Shown here piece after piece: positions 41,789 to 52,293 of a DNA stretch of 64,000 nt (the stretch's first letter is position 1; every line of letters begins with the position of its first letter). Under the pieces are notes generated by a model, which ran no database searches, was not told the origin of the DNA, and saw only the letters and a list, made by a program, of their open reading frames with translations. The stretch is from an uncultured Sedimentitalea sp. GTDB taxonomy: Bacteria > Pseudomonadota > Alphaproteobacteria > Rhodobacterales > Rhodobacteraceae. Both the position numbers and the translations under genes were made by a program. Location of the stretch: positions 248,001 through 312,000 of the forward strand of contig CANNGH010000002.1 of the NCBI GenBank assembly GCA_947504115.1, in the 5' to 3' direction.

Positions 41789-42083
41789 ATGGCACAAGTT
41801 ACCATCATCGGCCTTGATCTGGCAAAAAACGTTTTCCAGGCTCATGGCGCATCCGAGACCGGCGCGGTCGTTTTCCGTAAGAAGCTGACCCGCAATCAGG
41901 TTCTTCCTTTTCTCTCCGAACAACCGAAGTGTATCATTGCGATGGAAGCATGTGCGACCGCACATGGCTGGGCGCGGGAGGTTGGCAGGCTCGGTCACAG
42001 TTCGCGTCTAATCCCGCCACAATACGTGAAGCCTTACGTCAAACGCCAGAAAAACGATATGGCTGATGCTGAAGCAATTGCCG
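41789..42083 (+). mobile_element. IS110-family transposase N-terminal fragment
   Basis: VTIIGLDLAKNVFQAHG...IIAMEACATAHGWAREVGRLGHSSRLIPPQYVKPYVKRQKNDMADAEAIA, then loss of homology. Confidence 0.88.
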
Positions 42084-42092
42084 TGCCCATAG

Positions 42093-42725
42093 TTCGTCTC
42101 CTTTGTTGCAGTAAATGCCTTCAAAGGAGCGGCATCAAACCGCGACAGGTCCAGCCAGATCATTCCCTATCAGGATACGGACCTGGAACGCCTGTATGTG
42201 TTTCTGCGCCACCTCGCGACAAAGCTGCCGAAACGCGGCGCTGGGCCTTCCTACCAGTTCGATGACGAGGTGCGGCTTGAATACTATCGTCTTCAGAAAA
42301 TCAGCGAAGGCTCAATCAGCCTTAACGAGGGACAGTCTAATCGGCTCGACGGCCCTTCGGAGGTCGGTAGTGGCGTGCTGCGTGAAGAGGCGGTTCCGCT
42401 GTCGCGCCTAATCGACGTGGTAAATGATCGATTTGGAACAGACTTTAATCAGGCGGACCAACTATTCTTCGATCAAATCATAGAAGCCGCGATCTCTGAC
42501 AATGCACTTCGCCAGGCAGCCATGGTCAACCCTGGCGACAAGTTTGAGCTTGTTTTTAAGAACCTTTTGGAGGCGCTGTTTGTCGAGCGGATGGATCAGA
42601 ACGAGGAGATTTTTGCACGATTCATGAATGACCGATCGTTTCAAAAAGTTGTGACGGGTTGGCTCTCATCTGAAGCCTATCGCAAGCTCAATAGCTCGGC
42701 AGAAGACCAAGCTGATGGAGAGTGA
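42093..42725 (+). pseudogene. C-terminal fragment of type I restriction endonuclease HsdR
   Basis: VSFVAVNAFKGAASNRDRSSQIIPYQDTDLERLYVFLRHLATKLPKR...LEYYRLQKISEGSISL...VPLSRLIDVVNDRFGTDFNQADQLFFDQI...FVERMDQNEEIFARFMNDRSFQ. Confidence 0.85.
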
Positions 42726-42758
42726 CGCGCGACGCGACCTCATCATCCACGGCGGGAG

Positions 42759-43705
42759 TTGTCCGATTTGAAGCCTCGTTCGATCAACATTTTCCTACTT
42801 GATGGCGACCCAAACGGAATCCGCGTCGCGCAGATATCTATGTCTACAATTCAGGCAATCGCCTTCCGAAGGAATCAACTTCGACGCGTCAGGGAGGCGT
42901 TCCCAGAGATTGAGCGCCCAGGAGTGTACCTTCTTATCGGCACAGACGAGAATGAATCCGACCTTCTGATTGCCTATATAGGGGAATCAGAAGGTATAGG
43001 TGCGCGATTATACACTCACAATTCGAATGATGCGGGACGAGATCCGAAGGGCTTTTGGACCGACACCGTGGTGCTCATCAGCAAGGATGAGAACCTGACA
43101 AAGAGCCACGCGCGATACGTGGAGGCCTGCCTTATCCGGGCGGTGGGAGGGAATCCGCGATGGCTTGTTCCGAACAGCAAGCGTCCTTCAGAAGATGCCG
43201 GTAAACTTCCGCTGCCAGACAGGGCGGCCATGGAGGAGTTCGTCGACCAGACGAAGACGCTAGTCGGCGCGCTCGGGTGGGATTTGTTCCGTGAGATGCG
43301 CGGTAGACCGGCTGAGCCAACAGAGCAGTTGAACGCGGCCGGAGTGGACTCTAGCCCAGTCTTTTTTTCAGGGGGGAGGGCTTTAATGCGGAAATGTCGA
43401 TCGCGCAGTCAGGCGACTTTGTGGTCAAGGAGGGTTCGAAGGCCCGCTCGCGCACTACGCCGACCATCCCGAAGGGTGCCCTTGCTCTGAGGGATACTCT
43501 TCTGAAATCAGGCGTTCTTCGAGAGGATGCTGGGTCCCTAATATTCGCCAGTAACTATAGCTTCACGTCGGCATCTGCGGCGGCGGCAACCGTGATCGGA
43601 GCCAGCGCGAACGGACGCATCCTTTGGAAGCTTGCAGATGGCCGATGCTATGCGGATTGGGAAGCTGAAGGCGCTTTGTCACTGGGGGATGTGCACGTCG
43701 GATAA
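42759..43705 (+). pseudogene. GIY-YIG nuclease / DUF4357-type protein, frameshifted at a G6 tract
   Basis: GVYLLIGTDENESDLLIAYIGESEGIGARL; C-terminal DUF4357-like part (KGALALRDTLLKSGVLREDAGSLIFASNYSFTSASAAAATVIGASANGRILWK) is in another frame. Confidence 0.8.
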
Positions 43706-43978
43706 CGATGCAGAGTTCGACGTCGGTCGCTTTCTCTAGGCGGACGGAACAAGAACTCTGAATACATAAGTGCCAGAGAGATATTTCGCAAAAACAGACG
43801 CTTACGCCACTGAACCGAAATGGAGCTGGTTGACAGGTCGGGAGAATACTCGCCACTAGAGACGGTCTCCCGTCCTCCCGGAGCTGCGGCCAGTTCACAG
43901 CCCCTCGCGCATAACCCTCGAATACAACGAGAAAATCCGGCCGCGGCCGGATCGGGAGAACGCTTTCGCAAGGGCAAG

Positions 43979-43993
43979 TGGCGGAGCGAGAGG
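43979..43993 (-). other. attL-like copy of tRNA-Ser 3' end
   Basis: tggcggagcgagagg, identical to 59256-59270. Confidence 0.85.
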
Positions 43994-44110
43994 CCGCCAT
44001 AGACTCATCCGGCATCATACAGAGAACTCCTCGCTCTTATTGTTAATAAACAATATTAATCCTTTCAAACACCGAGACCGTCCGGCATAATCCAAGGCAA
44101 TCTGCTGCAA

Positions 44111-44133
44111 GGTGGGGGATATAATGGGGGATA
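44111..44133 (+). promoter_or_regulatory. Tandem GGGGGATA arm-type-like sites, left end
   Basis: ggtgggggatataatgggggata; 21/23 identical to 59188-59210. Confidence 0.6.
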
Positions 44134-44140
44134 TATTTTC

Positions 44141-45448
44141 ATGGGTGATGGCATTCGGAAACCTCAGAAGGCGCTGACAGCACGTTTTGTGGAGACTGTG
44201 ACAGAGCCGGGAAAATACTTTGACGGAAATGGCCTGTATCTTCTCGTGCGCAAAAATGGTGGTAAGCAGTGGGTGCAGCGCATCACCATCCGCGGCAAGC
44301 GTAGCGAAATCGGACTTGGCGGCCCTCCAGCCGTGTCCCTAGCGATGGCACGCAAAGTCGCGCTAGACAACCGCGGCAAGGCGATGCTGGGAGGTGACCC
44401 GCTGGCTGATAAACGGAAGGCGCGCGCGGGACTTACCTTTGCAGAGGCGGTCGACAAGTATCTTGCCGTTAGACTCTCCGAGTTTCACAATGAAAAGCAT
44501 CGCAAGCAATGGCGCTCAACGCTAGAAACCTACGCGTTACCGGTTCTTGGACAAAAACAGGTTTCGGCGATCACCGTGCAAGACATTTTGCGTGTGCTCG
44601 AGCCGATCTGGCACACCAAAACCGAAACAGCAAAGCGGTTGCGCGGTCGGATCGAAAGCGTCACTTCTTGGGCAACCGTTGCCGGGCATCGCACCGGTGA
44701 CAATCCAGCCCGGTGGAAAGGGAACCTATCCGAAATCCTACCTAAGCCCACCAAGATAGCGAAGGGTGGCAATCAGCCTGCACTGGCGCTGACAGACGTG
44801 CCTCGCTGGTGGGCCGATCTGGTTGAGCGCAATGGCATGGCCGCAAAGGCGCTTAGGTTCCTGACTTTGACGGCGGCGCGCTCCGGCGAGGTTCGCGGCA
44901 TGACGTGGGACGAAGTCGACTTTGGTGCCGAGGACAAAACCGACACAACTGACGAAACGCCGCTTGTGACTTCGGCGAAATGGACGATTCCGGCGTCGCG
45001 AATGAAAGGCGGGCGCGAGCACCGTGTCCCGCTGACGCCAGAAGCAGTTGCGCTTTTGCGCGCCCTGCCCCGCATGGAAGATTCGCCCTATGTGTTTTTC
45101 GCACCGCGTGGAGGGATGTTGTCCGATATGTCGATTTCCGCAGTCATGCGCCGGATTCAGGCAGATCAGGAGAAATCGGGAGAAGCTGGCTATATCGATC
45201 CGCGCAGCAAGCGCCCTGCCGTCCCACACGGGCTGCGTTCGACCTTCCGGCAATGGGCGGCGGAACAGGGCTATCCCCGTGACATGGCCGAAATCGCGTT
45301 GGCGCATTTCATCGGCTCCGAAGTCGAGCGGGCCTATCAGCGCAGCGACATGCTGGAGCGGCGCCGGACGATGATGGCAGCTTGGGGCGCTTTTTTGCGC
45401 GGCGAGCAGGATTTCGGCGACAACGTGGTGGCGCTAGCGGCATCCTAG
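44141..45448 (+). CDS. Tyrosine integrase (DUF4102 arm-binding, P4-like)
   Basis: GKYFDGNGLYLLVRKNGGKQWVQRITIRGKRSEIGLGG; catalytic TLTAARSGEVRGMTW, HGLRSTFRQWAAEQ. Confidence 0.95.
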   Translation: MGDGIRKPQKALTARFVETVTEPGKYFDGNGLYLLVRKNGGKQWVQRITIRGKRSEIGLGGPPAVSLAMARKVALDNRGKAMLGGDPLADKRKARAGLTFAEAVDKYLAVRLSEFHNEKHRKQWRSTLETYALPVLGQKQVSAITVQDILRVLEPIWHTKTETAKRLRGRIESVTSWATVAGHRTGDNPARWKGNLSEILPKPTKIAKGGNQPALALTDVPRWWADLVERNGMAAKALRFLTLTAARSGEVRGMTWDEVDFGAEDKTDTTDETPLVTSAKWTIPASRMKGGREHRVPLTPEAVALLRALPRMEDSPYVFFAPRGGMLSDMSISAVMRRIQADQEKSGEAGYIDPRSKRPAVPHGLRSTFRQWAAEQGYPRDMAEIALAHFIGSEVERAYQRSDMLERRRTMMAAWGAFLRGEQDFGDNVVALAAS

Positions 45449-45662
45449 AGCCTCGTTCGTCACCGGCAGTGGATGAGCTGGAGCGCAAGTCCTTGTTCCC
45501 GCCAACAGATGAGCCCATCACCTGCGCCAGCGTGTTCGGTCGAAAAAGAGGCTAGCTCAACCTATGCGTTAAAGTCGCCTTCGACACTTGCCTATCTCGC
45601 AACTAGAAGCTAGCACACCATCTGGACCCTAAAATGGCAACTGATGGCGCGAGACTTTAAAG

Positions 45663-47933
45663 ATGCATGCTTGGTACTTTACCTTTGAATTTCCTCCGGA
45701 TTTCGGTGGCGGGCTCAGTTCATACATGCGGATTGTGACTGAAGCGTACGCAGCTCGGCCAGGTTCATCGCTGGTGGTTTTCGCGCTTTCGCGCAGCCAA
45801 TCCGGCCTTGTCGCGCGCCGTTATCTGCATGACAATGTCCAACTGGTGACGATCAATCCTAACCGCTCTCATGAGCGCGATTCCATCGGTTACTGGGTCA
45901 ACGTCTCACGACTTTTTGAGCGGTTCGCAGATCTACTCATGACTCAGCTGAACATGGGAACGCTCAACCTTGCGCGGCCCGATTATGTCGAATTTGCCGA
46001 TGGCTTCGCAATCGGTGCGCTAACGATTCAGCAGAAACTCTGCCTCAATTCGTGTCTGCAAGATGTCCCGATTCTCGTCACCGCCCATACGCCTACTTAT
46101 CTGATCGACCGCTTCAATCAAATTCCGACCTATCGTCTTCCGAATTACTGGACGGGGCAACTGGAACTGCAGGCGTTAAGCGGTGCAGATCTTGTTATCG
46201 GCTGTTCGCAGGCAATACTTGATCTGGTCGGCGGCGAGCTTGCGCGTAACGGGGCCCGGTTGCGGCGCAGCGCTGTTTTGCACAATCCATTTATCATGCC
46301 GAAAGCGAAGCTAGAGGAAACGCCAACTCATCCCGATCATTTCTATATGGCTTCCCGGTTGACCCATTGGAAAGGCGTCGAGACCGCGATTAAAGCGTTC
46401 GAGATTATTTGGAGGGAAGGTGTCGAGGTGCCCTTCCACATCTACGGTGATGACACATATTTCACCGTGACTGACACCGATTATTCCACCTACATTGAGA
46501 AGCGGTACAAGAAATATATAGAGCAGGGATTGCTCCGGATCATGGGCAAGCGGCCTCGCCGGGAAATCGCTGAGAACGCCAGAGCAGCTTATGCGCAAGT
46601 GCATCCTTCGCATTTCGACAATTTTCCCTATAGCGTGCTCGAGGCGATGAGCGAAGGCACCATCTGTATTGCAGGAATAAACGGTGGTATTCGGGAACTT
46701 GCGCGAGATGGAGAGGATATGTTCCTGACCAACGTGCTAGATGCGGAAGCTTTCGCGACGGTGTTGCGCAAGGCTATGGCACTGTCCGAAGACGAGCGCG
46801 CGAAGATGCGCAGAAGCGCCTACGAGAGAGTTCGCGAGCAATGCGATCCTGGGGCATTCTTCCGAAAGAAGGAAGCATTGGTCGCCGAGATTGCTGTGGA
46901 GAAGCTAACCCACCCCCCATCGTTCCCTTTCCTATCGCCGCCAAAAGCAGATTGTATCATGCCGGCTCCTACCGAGCCGCTAAAAAAGCCCGCGGCTGGT
47001 CATGATAGCGCCACTCTGGGCCGGTTTTCGCGCTCTCTCATCAAGATAGTGGACAGGTCTCGCAACGCGAATCAAGCGTCTCGACGAAAGCGTCGCTTCG
47101 AAAATGCTTTTCAGCGGTCTAAGACAGTGCGAAGCGGACCCGAACTTTCAATTGTCGTTCCCTATTTCAACATGGGCGCCTTCATTGACGAAACCATCGA
47201 CAGCATCACCAAGAGCACGTTTGTGAATTATGAGATCGTGCTGATCGACGATGGATCGACCGATGCAAATTCGCAGGAGAAGCTGACTACGCTCCACGCG
47301 GCGCACGGGCTGAGCACAGAGACATTACGGATCCTGTCGATACCCAATGGCGGCGTCGCTAACGCACGCAATACTGGAGTGCGGAAGTCACGTGCGCCCT
47401 TCGTTTCGCTGCTCGATGCTGATGATTTGATCGGCCCCCGCTATTATGAAAAGGCGATTCGCATTCTCAAGGCTTACGACAACGTCTCGTTCTGCGGTGC
47501 GTGGATCGAGGATTACAACGCGCATGGCCGGATTCGGAACTGGGCGACCTGGAATGCCGAACCGCCGATTCAGCTCATTATGAACCAGACGAACTGCCAA
47601 TCTCTAGTCTACAAACGATCCGCCTTCGAGCGCGATGGCTGGCACGACCCGGATCTGCGCATGTTTCTGGATGACTGGGAAGGTGTGATTTCTCTGCTTG
47701 CGGGAGGACATCGCGGCGTGATGATCCCCGAGGCGCTGTTCGAATATCGCATCCGCCCAGACTCGATCTTCCGCTCGACCGGCGGTTTGTGGGACATCAA
47801 CTACGAAAAGATCACCCAAAAGCACCATAAACTCTATAACGAATGGGGTGCCGATCTTGCAGCTTTCATGAATGCAAATGGACCGAATAACTTCTACCAC
47901 ATCGCGGGTAAGGAAAGCAGCCTGCGCAAATAA
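45663..47933 (+). CDS. Bidomain glycosyltransferase (GT4-like + GT2-like)
   Basis: N-term GT4-type (HPSHFDNFPYSVLEAMSEGTICIAGINGGIREL), C-term GT2-type (LSIVVPYFNMGAFIDETIDSI...EIVLIDDGSTD). Confidence 0.85.
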   Translation: MHAWYFTFEFPPDFGGGLSSYMRIVTEAYAARPGSSLVVFALSRSQSGLVARRYLHDNVQLVTINPNRSHERDSIGYWVNVSRLFERFADLLMTQLNMGTLNLARPDYVEFADGFAIGALTIQQKLCLNSCLQDVPILVTAHTPTYLIDRFNQIPTYRLPNYWTGQLELQALSGADLVIGCSQAILDLVGGELARNGARLRRSAVLHNPFIMPKAKLEETPTHPDHFYMASRLTHWKGVETAIKAFEIIWREGVEVPFHIYGDDTYFTVTDTDYSTYIEKRYKKYIEQGLLRIMGKRPRREIAENARAAYAQVHPSHFDNFPYSVLEAMSEGTICIAGINGGIRELARDGEDMFLTNVLDAEAFATVLRKAMALSEDERAKMRRSAYERVREQCDPGAFFRKKEALVAEIAVEKLTHPPSFPFLSPPKADCIMPAPTEPLKKPAAGHDSATLGRFSRSLIKIVDRSRNANQASRRKRRFENAFQRSKTVRSGPELSIVVPYFNMGAFIDETIDSITKSTFVNYEIVLIDDGSTDANSQEKLTTLHAAHGLSTETLRILSIPNGGVANARNTGVRKSRAPFVSLLDADDLIGPRYYEKAIRILKAYDNVSFCGAWIEDYNAHGRIRNWATWNAEPPIQLIMNQTNCQSLVYKRSAFERDGWHDPDLRMFLDDWEGVISLLAGGHRGVMIPEALFEYRIRPDSIFRSTGGLWDINYEKITQKHHKLYNEWGADLAAFMNANGPNNFYHIAGKESSLRK

Positions 47934-47996
47934 TCGTGCGTTCCATATTGTGAGTGCGAGCAAAACGATGAATCAAATGAAGCGAGACTGGATGTA

Positions 47997-49136
47997 ATGC
48001 TTGAAGTAATTGAGAGTATCGAGATCGACCCCGAAAACCGAGACTTCGTTTCTTTGACGCGAGCCGAACGCATCCACGATTTCGGCTTCGAAATCAGCAA
48101 GGGGCTACGGGTCAGTTTCGAGCCGAACGTCGGTGGGAAAGTTGCGCTGTCTGCGGTAAATCCAGAAATCAGTGCACCGCATTATCGGATTCGCCCGATC
48201 AAGATGGGCGCGGCAAACTGGTATTCGATGGAATACGACATCGCGGGAAAGCATCTAGATAATATTGGGCAGATCGTGCCTACGCTCGATGCAGCCAGTC
48301 CACAATCTGTCACGCTTTTCGCCCTGCTGCGCATCTTCTACAAAGATGGGCGTAGCGAAGACGTCAGCTCACTTCAGGTCGAGTTGCGCCGCAATCGCAT
48401 GGCCCAAGCTTTCCCCATCTCCTTGCGCGATCTGCCGACCCTTGCGCACGGAGAGATCACGACAGCACGGCTGATATTTTTCATCGAAGCCCGCGATGTG
48501 GTGCTCGATGTTTACGGACTAACCGTCACCTCTGTCCGAACCGCGAAAGCACACTACGGTCTTGAGCAGGTCAGACGAATGCGTGGAGTCCATGCGGCGA
48601 GCCCATCACCTTCGCTTAAGCGGCAGCGACTGGATGTGGACGCCGAGGCACTCTGGACAGGAGAAACATCGGAACATCGCCCGATCACGCCCGAAGTGTT
48701 TCTCGACTTTCAGCCCGGCGAGGGCCGACGCATGACCGTGGCCCGACAAGGCGGGATGCTCGCGGTCGATTTCAGCGAAACGGCCAGCGGCGACTGGCGC
48801 AATCTAGAGTTTCGTTTTGAGGATGTACATAATACTGGGTCTATCACTGTGCTGCTGTACGCAAAAGGGAAGACCGGAGCAGGAAAGCCGCTTGAAGCCG
48901 GCTTGGTACTGCGCGAGTATGACGAGGATATGGTGTGGGAGGATACATCAATTCCTGTGACGCTGACGCTGTTAGCAGAAGAGGGGGGCCAGTTGCGCCG
49001 GATCGACCTGTCGCCGCTGTTGAGCGACAAGCGGAACGTTCATTGCTTCGGCATCATGATGTTCCTGCCGCCTGAGACGGAGGTCCTGCAAATCGAGGAA
49101 ATGGATGCCTTCGTGTTTGACCGTGAAATTGTGTGA
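47997..49136 (+). CDS. Hypothetical protein, beta-rich, glycan-locus associated
   Basis: 379-aa ORF following the glycosyltransferase; no recognised domain. Confidence 0.5.
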   Translation: MLEVIESIEIDPENRDFVSLTRAERIHDFGFEISKGLRVSFEPNVGGKVALSAVNPEISAPHYRIRPIKMGAANWYSMEYDIAGKHLDNIGQIVPTLDAASPQSVTLFALLRIFYKDGRSEDVSSLQVELRRNRMAQAFPISLRDLPTLAHGEITTARLIFFIEARDVVLDVYGLTVTSVRTAKAHYGLEQVRRMRGVHAASPSPSLKRQRLDVDAEALWTGETSEHRPITPEVFLDFQPGEGRRMTVARQGGMLAVDFSETASGDWRNLEFRFEDVHNTGSITVLLYAKGKTGAGKPLEAGLVLREYDEDMVWEDTSIPVTLTLLAEEGGQLRRIDLSPLLSDKRNVHCFGIMMFLPPETEVLQIEEMDAFVFDREIV

Positions 49137-49219
49137 TAGATCCCGACTTACCGAGCGATAGTTTGTGCTTGCTCCGCTGATATAGGCAGCAGACCAGAAG
49201 ACAGATCGCTCTAACCATA

Positions 49220-49927
49220 GTGGCCAATAAAATGTCTAATCGCGCTCACCGCTTTGATTCACGCTATCCCCACCTAAAAGGCTGTATCTTCATCGTTACT
49301 TACGGTAGGTCCGGCTCTACTCTTTTACAGACAATTTTACAGAGCATTCCCGGCGCGCATCTCTGCGGTGAAAACGACAATGTGATATTACAAATTTGGA
49401 ACGCTGTGCGCAAAGTAAAGGGGGCAAAATCAGCCTGGGGAGACAAGGGAGGCGACCATCCGTCAAACCCTTGGTATGGAACAAAATATTTTCGTCCTAT
49501 GCATTTTGCGGACCGGATGGTAGACGCTTTCGTCGACGATGTTTTAAGACCTCCACCGACAGCTAGGTGGATCGGGTTTAAAGAAATTCGCTACGATGAG
49601 TTTGGGGATGATTTGCCATCCGTACTGAACTTTATGTCGCAAAGCTTTAAAAATGCTAAGTTCGTTTTTAACACGAGAGATGCAGATGCAGTATCTCGTT
49701 CAGGCTGGTGGCGCCAGCATGATCCCAATGAAGTTAAGCGTATGGTTTTTGAACAGGACGCACGATTCGCAAGTTATGCGAGTCAACATCGCACAAACAC
49801 CTTTTCTGCTAGTTACGAAGAAGTTTCTACTGATCCCTATTCGCTGGAGCAATTATTTCATATGCTAGGTGAAGATTTTAATGCAAAAATAATAGGCGAT
49901 ATATTGACTGTCCGCTTATCACACTAG
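49220..49927 (+). CDS. Sulfotransferase-like protein
   Basis: GCIFIVTYGRSGSTLLQTILQSIPGAHLCGEND (PAPS P-loop); 3' PAPS-binding-like KFVFNTRDADAVSRSGWW. Confidence 0.75.
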   Translation: MANKMSNRAHRFDSRYPHLKGCIFIVTYGRSGSTLLQTILQSIPGAHLCGENDNVILQIWNAVRKVKGAKSAWGDKGGDHPSNPWYGTKYFRPMHFADRMVDAFVDDVLRPPPTARWIGFKEIRYDEFGDDLPSVLNFMSQSFKNAKFVFNTRDADAVSRSGWWRQHDPNEVKRMVFEQDARFASYASQHRTNTFSASYEEVSTDPYSLEQLFHMLGEDFNAKIIGDILTVRLSH

Positions 49928-49967
49928 AAGCACGAAAACACATAATTGCGCATGACATGCTATAATA

Positions 49968-51474
49968 GTCCGTCCTGAACAACGGCCTCACGCAGCCATT
50001 TTGCCGATCTGGTTCGGCTGGGTGGACGTCGCTTTCACAACCATGATTATGCAAAGTCGGGTGATGAGCCAGATCAACTGACAAAAAGCAGTCCTCAGGT
50101 GCCTGAGGATCATGCGGATGTTGTGACCGCATCCGCAGAGCACGGCGAAGAGGGCATCTCCGGCGGTTCCTTTCAGGGGGCTTCTGGTCAGGCGACCGTC
50201 GTTCTTCCTATGGCCGATCATTGGCTCGATAGCGCTGCGTCGTCGCAAGAGCCTGGCGATCGTCCGGGTGACACCACGCCGGGCGCCGCTGATGAAGACC
50301 TTCACGTTATCGACGCCGTGGCCTCGATACCCTCGATCCACAAAGGCCATGTCTGGCCGCTGATCGGTCAGGATTTCGACCTGTTCAAGCGCCTCGGCCA
50401 GCGTATGGCCATCGTAAGGGTTGCCGGGCAGCGCCCGCATCCCGACGACAAAGCCGCCCCTGTTGGTCGTGGCCACGCTGACTTTGGTGCCGAACTCGTA
50501 ACGCTTGTGCGCCTTGCCCTTGGATATGCAGTCCACCGCCGGTTCATGCAGGCTGTAGAGCTTTTTCTTGTCTTTGACCTTTTGCGCCAGCAGCCGGTGG
50601 GTCAGAGCGATCATCTCCAGAATACGCATCCTCAGCGCGCCCTCTGGAATCTTGTCCAACTGCCGCTCGATGTCGCGCAGCACGCGCCCGGTGTAGCCCT
50701 TGAGCCTGCGCAGCGCTTTGCGCATCCGCTTGAATTGACGCGCATGGGCGTAACGGCCGATCTGACCAGCCAGCCGAGGCCCCAGACGGTTGTAGTTCTG
50801 GCGCAGGCTCAGCCCGGCCTCGCGGGCCAACCGGACCAGTTTGCGCCGCGCTGTTTCATAAAGCCGGGCGTCCGTCGGATGGGCAATGTTCTTCTCCATC
50901 ACGGTGGTATCGATAGTGACCCGCTTGAGATCATTGCCCTTTACCACCCCGGCGCGTTCACCGGCCTTGATCGTCTCGGTCAGCAGCCACTCCACACCTT
51001 CCTCACCGATCCGGTTGCGCCAGCGTGTCAGGGAGGACGGGTCAATCGGCAGACGATGCTGAAAGAACCTCTCGCCGCAGAAGTGCTGCCAATAAGGGTT
51101 CTCGGCCCATCGCGCCACGACGGCCTCATCGGAAAGGGCAAAAGCGTGCTGAAGATACAGCAGCCCCGCCACCAGCCGCGACGGCGTCGCCGGGCGACCG
51201 GTATGGGACGGAAAGAAACCACCCCATTCTCGATCGAAGACCTCCCAGTCAATCAGCTCAGCGAGCTTCACCAATTCGTGGCGCATGTCGATCATCTCGA
51301 CCAATCGGGCGCGGAAGAGATCATTCTGTTCCGAGGGTGGCGTTCTGGGCTTCATATCACGGCTCGAATTTGCAGGGTTTCTATTGCCAGAATACAAAAC
51401 CTTGCAAGTCTTGCCCAGAAAAATCGGCGCTTTATCTCGATAAATCAGATGGATAAGAGTTGTTCAGAGTGAAC
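49968..51474 (-). mobile_element. IS5-family insertion sequence (complete transposase)
   Basis: Transposase 49988-51397 (DDE-type, VTIDTTVMEKNI...DRGYRGHGV); imperfect terminal IRs GTCCGTCCTGAACAAC / GTTCACTCTGAACAAC. Confidence 0.85.
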
Positions 51475-51566
51475 TAATTAAAGGTCCTGGCATTAGACAT
51501 CGAGCAGTTTGATGACCAAGATGCGGTGATATTGTATTTCAGTGATCTACCAGATGCTAGACCCAC

Positions 51567-52268
51567 CTAACTATTGAGACTCACTTCGCGGTATATATAC
51601 CTTTCACCACTCATAAGCCTGCATTCTTTGAGAAACTCAATAGTATCATGAACAGGCATTGTTGACAGCGCCTCAGGCGGAAAATCCCACCACTGGCTGG
51701 CAAGAAGTTCTTCAATGATGCTTTCATCAAAACGCGGACGGATTACTCGGGCTGGATTTCCACCGACAATCGTATATGGTTCAACGTCGTGAACGACAAC
51801 TGAACCAAAAGCCACTACCGCTCCGTGTCCGATGTTCAGCCCAGCCTTCAGCGTTGTATTGCGCCCAACCCATACATCATGACCGATGGTTACTGGGCCA
51901 TAACTTTGATTAGCGTGACGCGGGTTCGTTACGTCTGGGTCGAAAGCATGGTCACGCGAATAGAAAAATGGGCTGGTGGATGCCCAGTACAGTGGGTGTT
52001 TTCCATCAGCAACTTCAAGTCCTGCCGCGAGGCTGCAGAACCGACCAGTTGACATTTTTAATAGCGTGGGATTGCCAGTAACACTATAGCTGTATGCCCC
52101 CAAGTTCAAAAGCCAGTTCCCTGGTTGTCGCGCTCCTTCTCCGGTCAGCAAGTGACGGGCAGCATTCACAACCTGGCCGGCTTTATACGGAGCACCCCTG
52201 CCGAAGCGGGTGATCCTAGCCTCGATAAGAGAGTCCTCGATGGGTGCAGTCAGTTCTATAGTGGGCAT
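51567..52268 (-). CDS. CatB-related hexapeptide O-acetyltransferase
   Basis: VTIGHDVWVGRNTTLKAGLNIGHGAVVAFGSVVVHDVEPYTIVGGNPARVIRPRF; start at MPTIELTAPIED. Confidence 0.85.
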   Translation of the reverse strand: MPTIELTAPIEDSLIEARITRFGRGAPYKAGQVVNAARHLLTGEGARQPGNWLLNLGAYSYSVTGNPTLLKMSTGRFCSLAAGLEVADGKHPLYWASTSPFFYSRDHAFDPDVTNPRHANQSYGPVTIGHDVWVGRNTTLKAGLNIGHGAVVAFGSVVVHDVEPYTIVGGNPARVIRPRFDESIIEELLASQWWDFPPEALSTMPVHDTIEFLKECRLMSGERYIYREVSLNS

Positions 52269-52293
52269 AGCGAGCTCTTCTTGAGATATAGCT

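Noticed and set aside
50099-51472. 457-aa plus-strand ORF opposite the IS5 transposase
   Set aside because: Antisense to an intact transposase; no recognisable domain.
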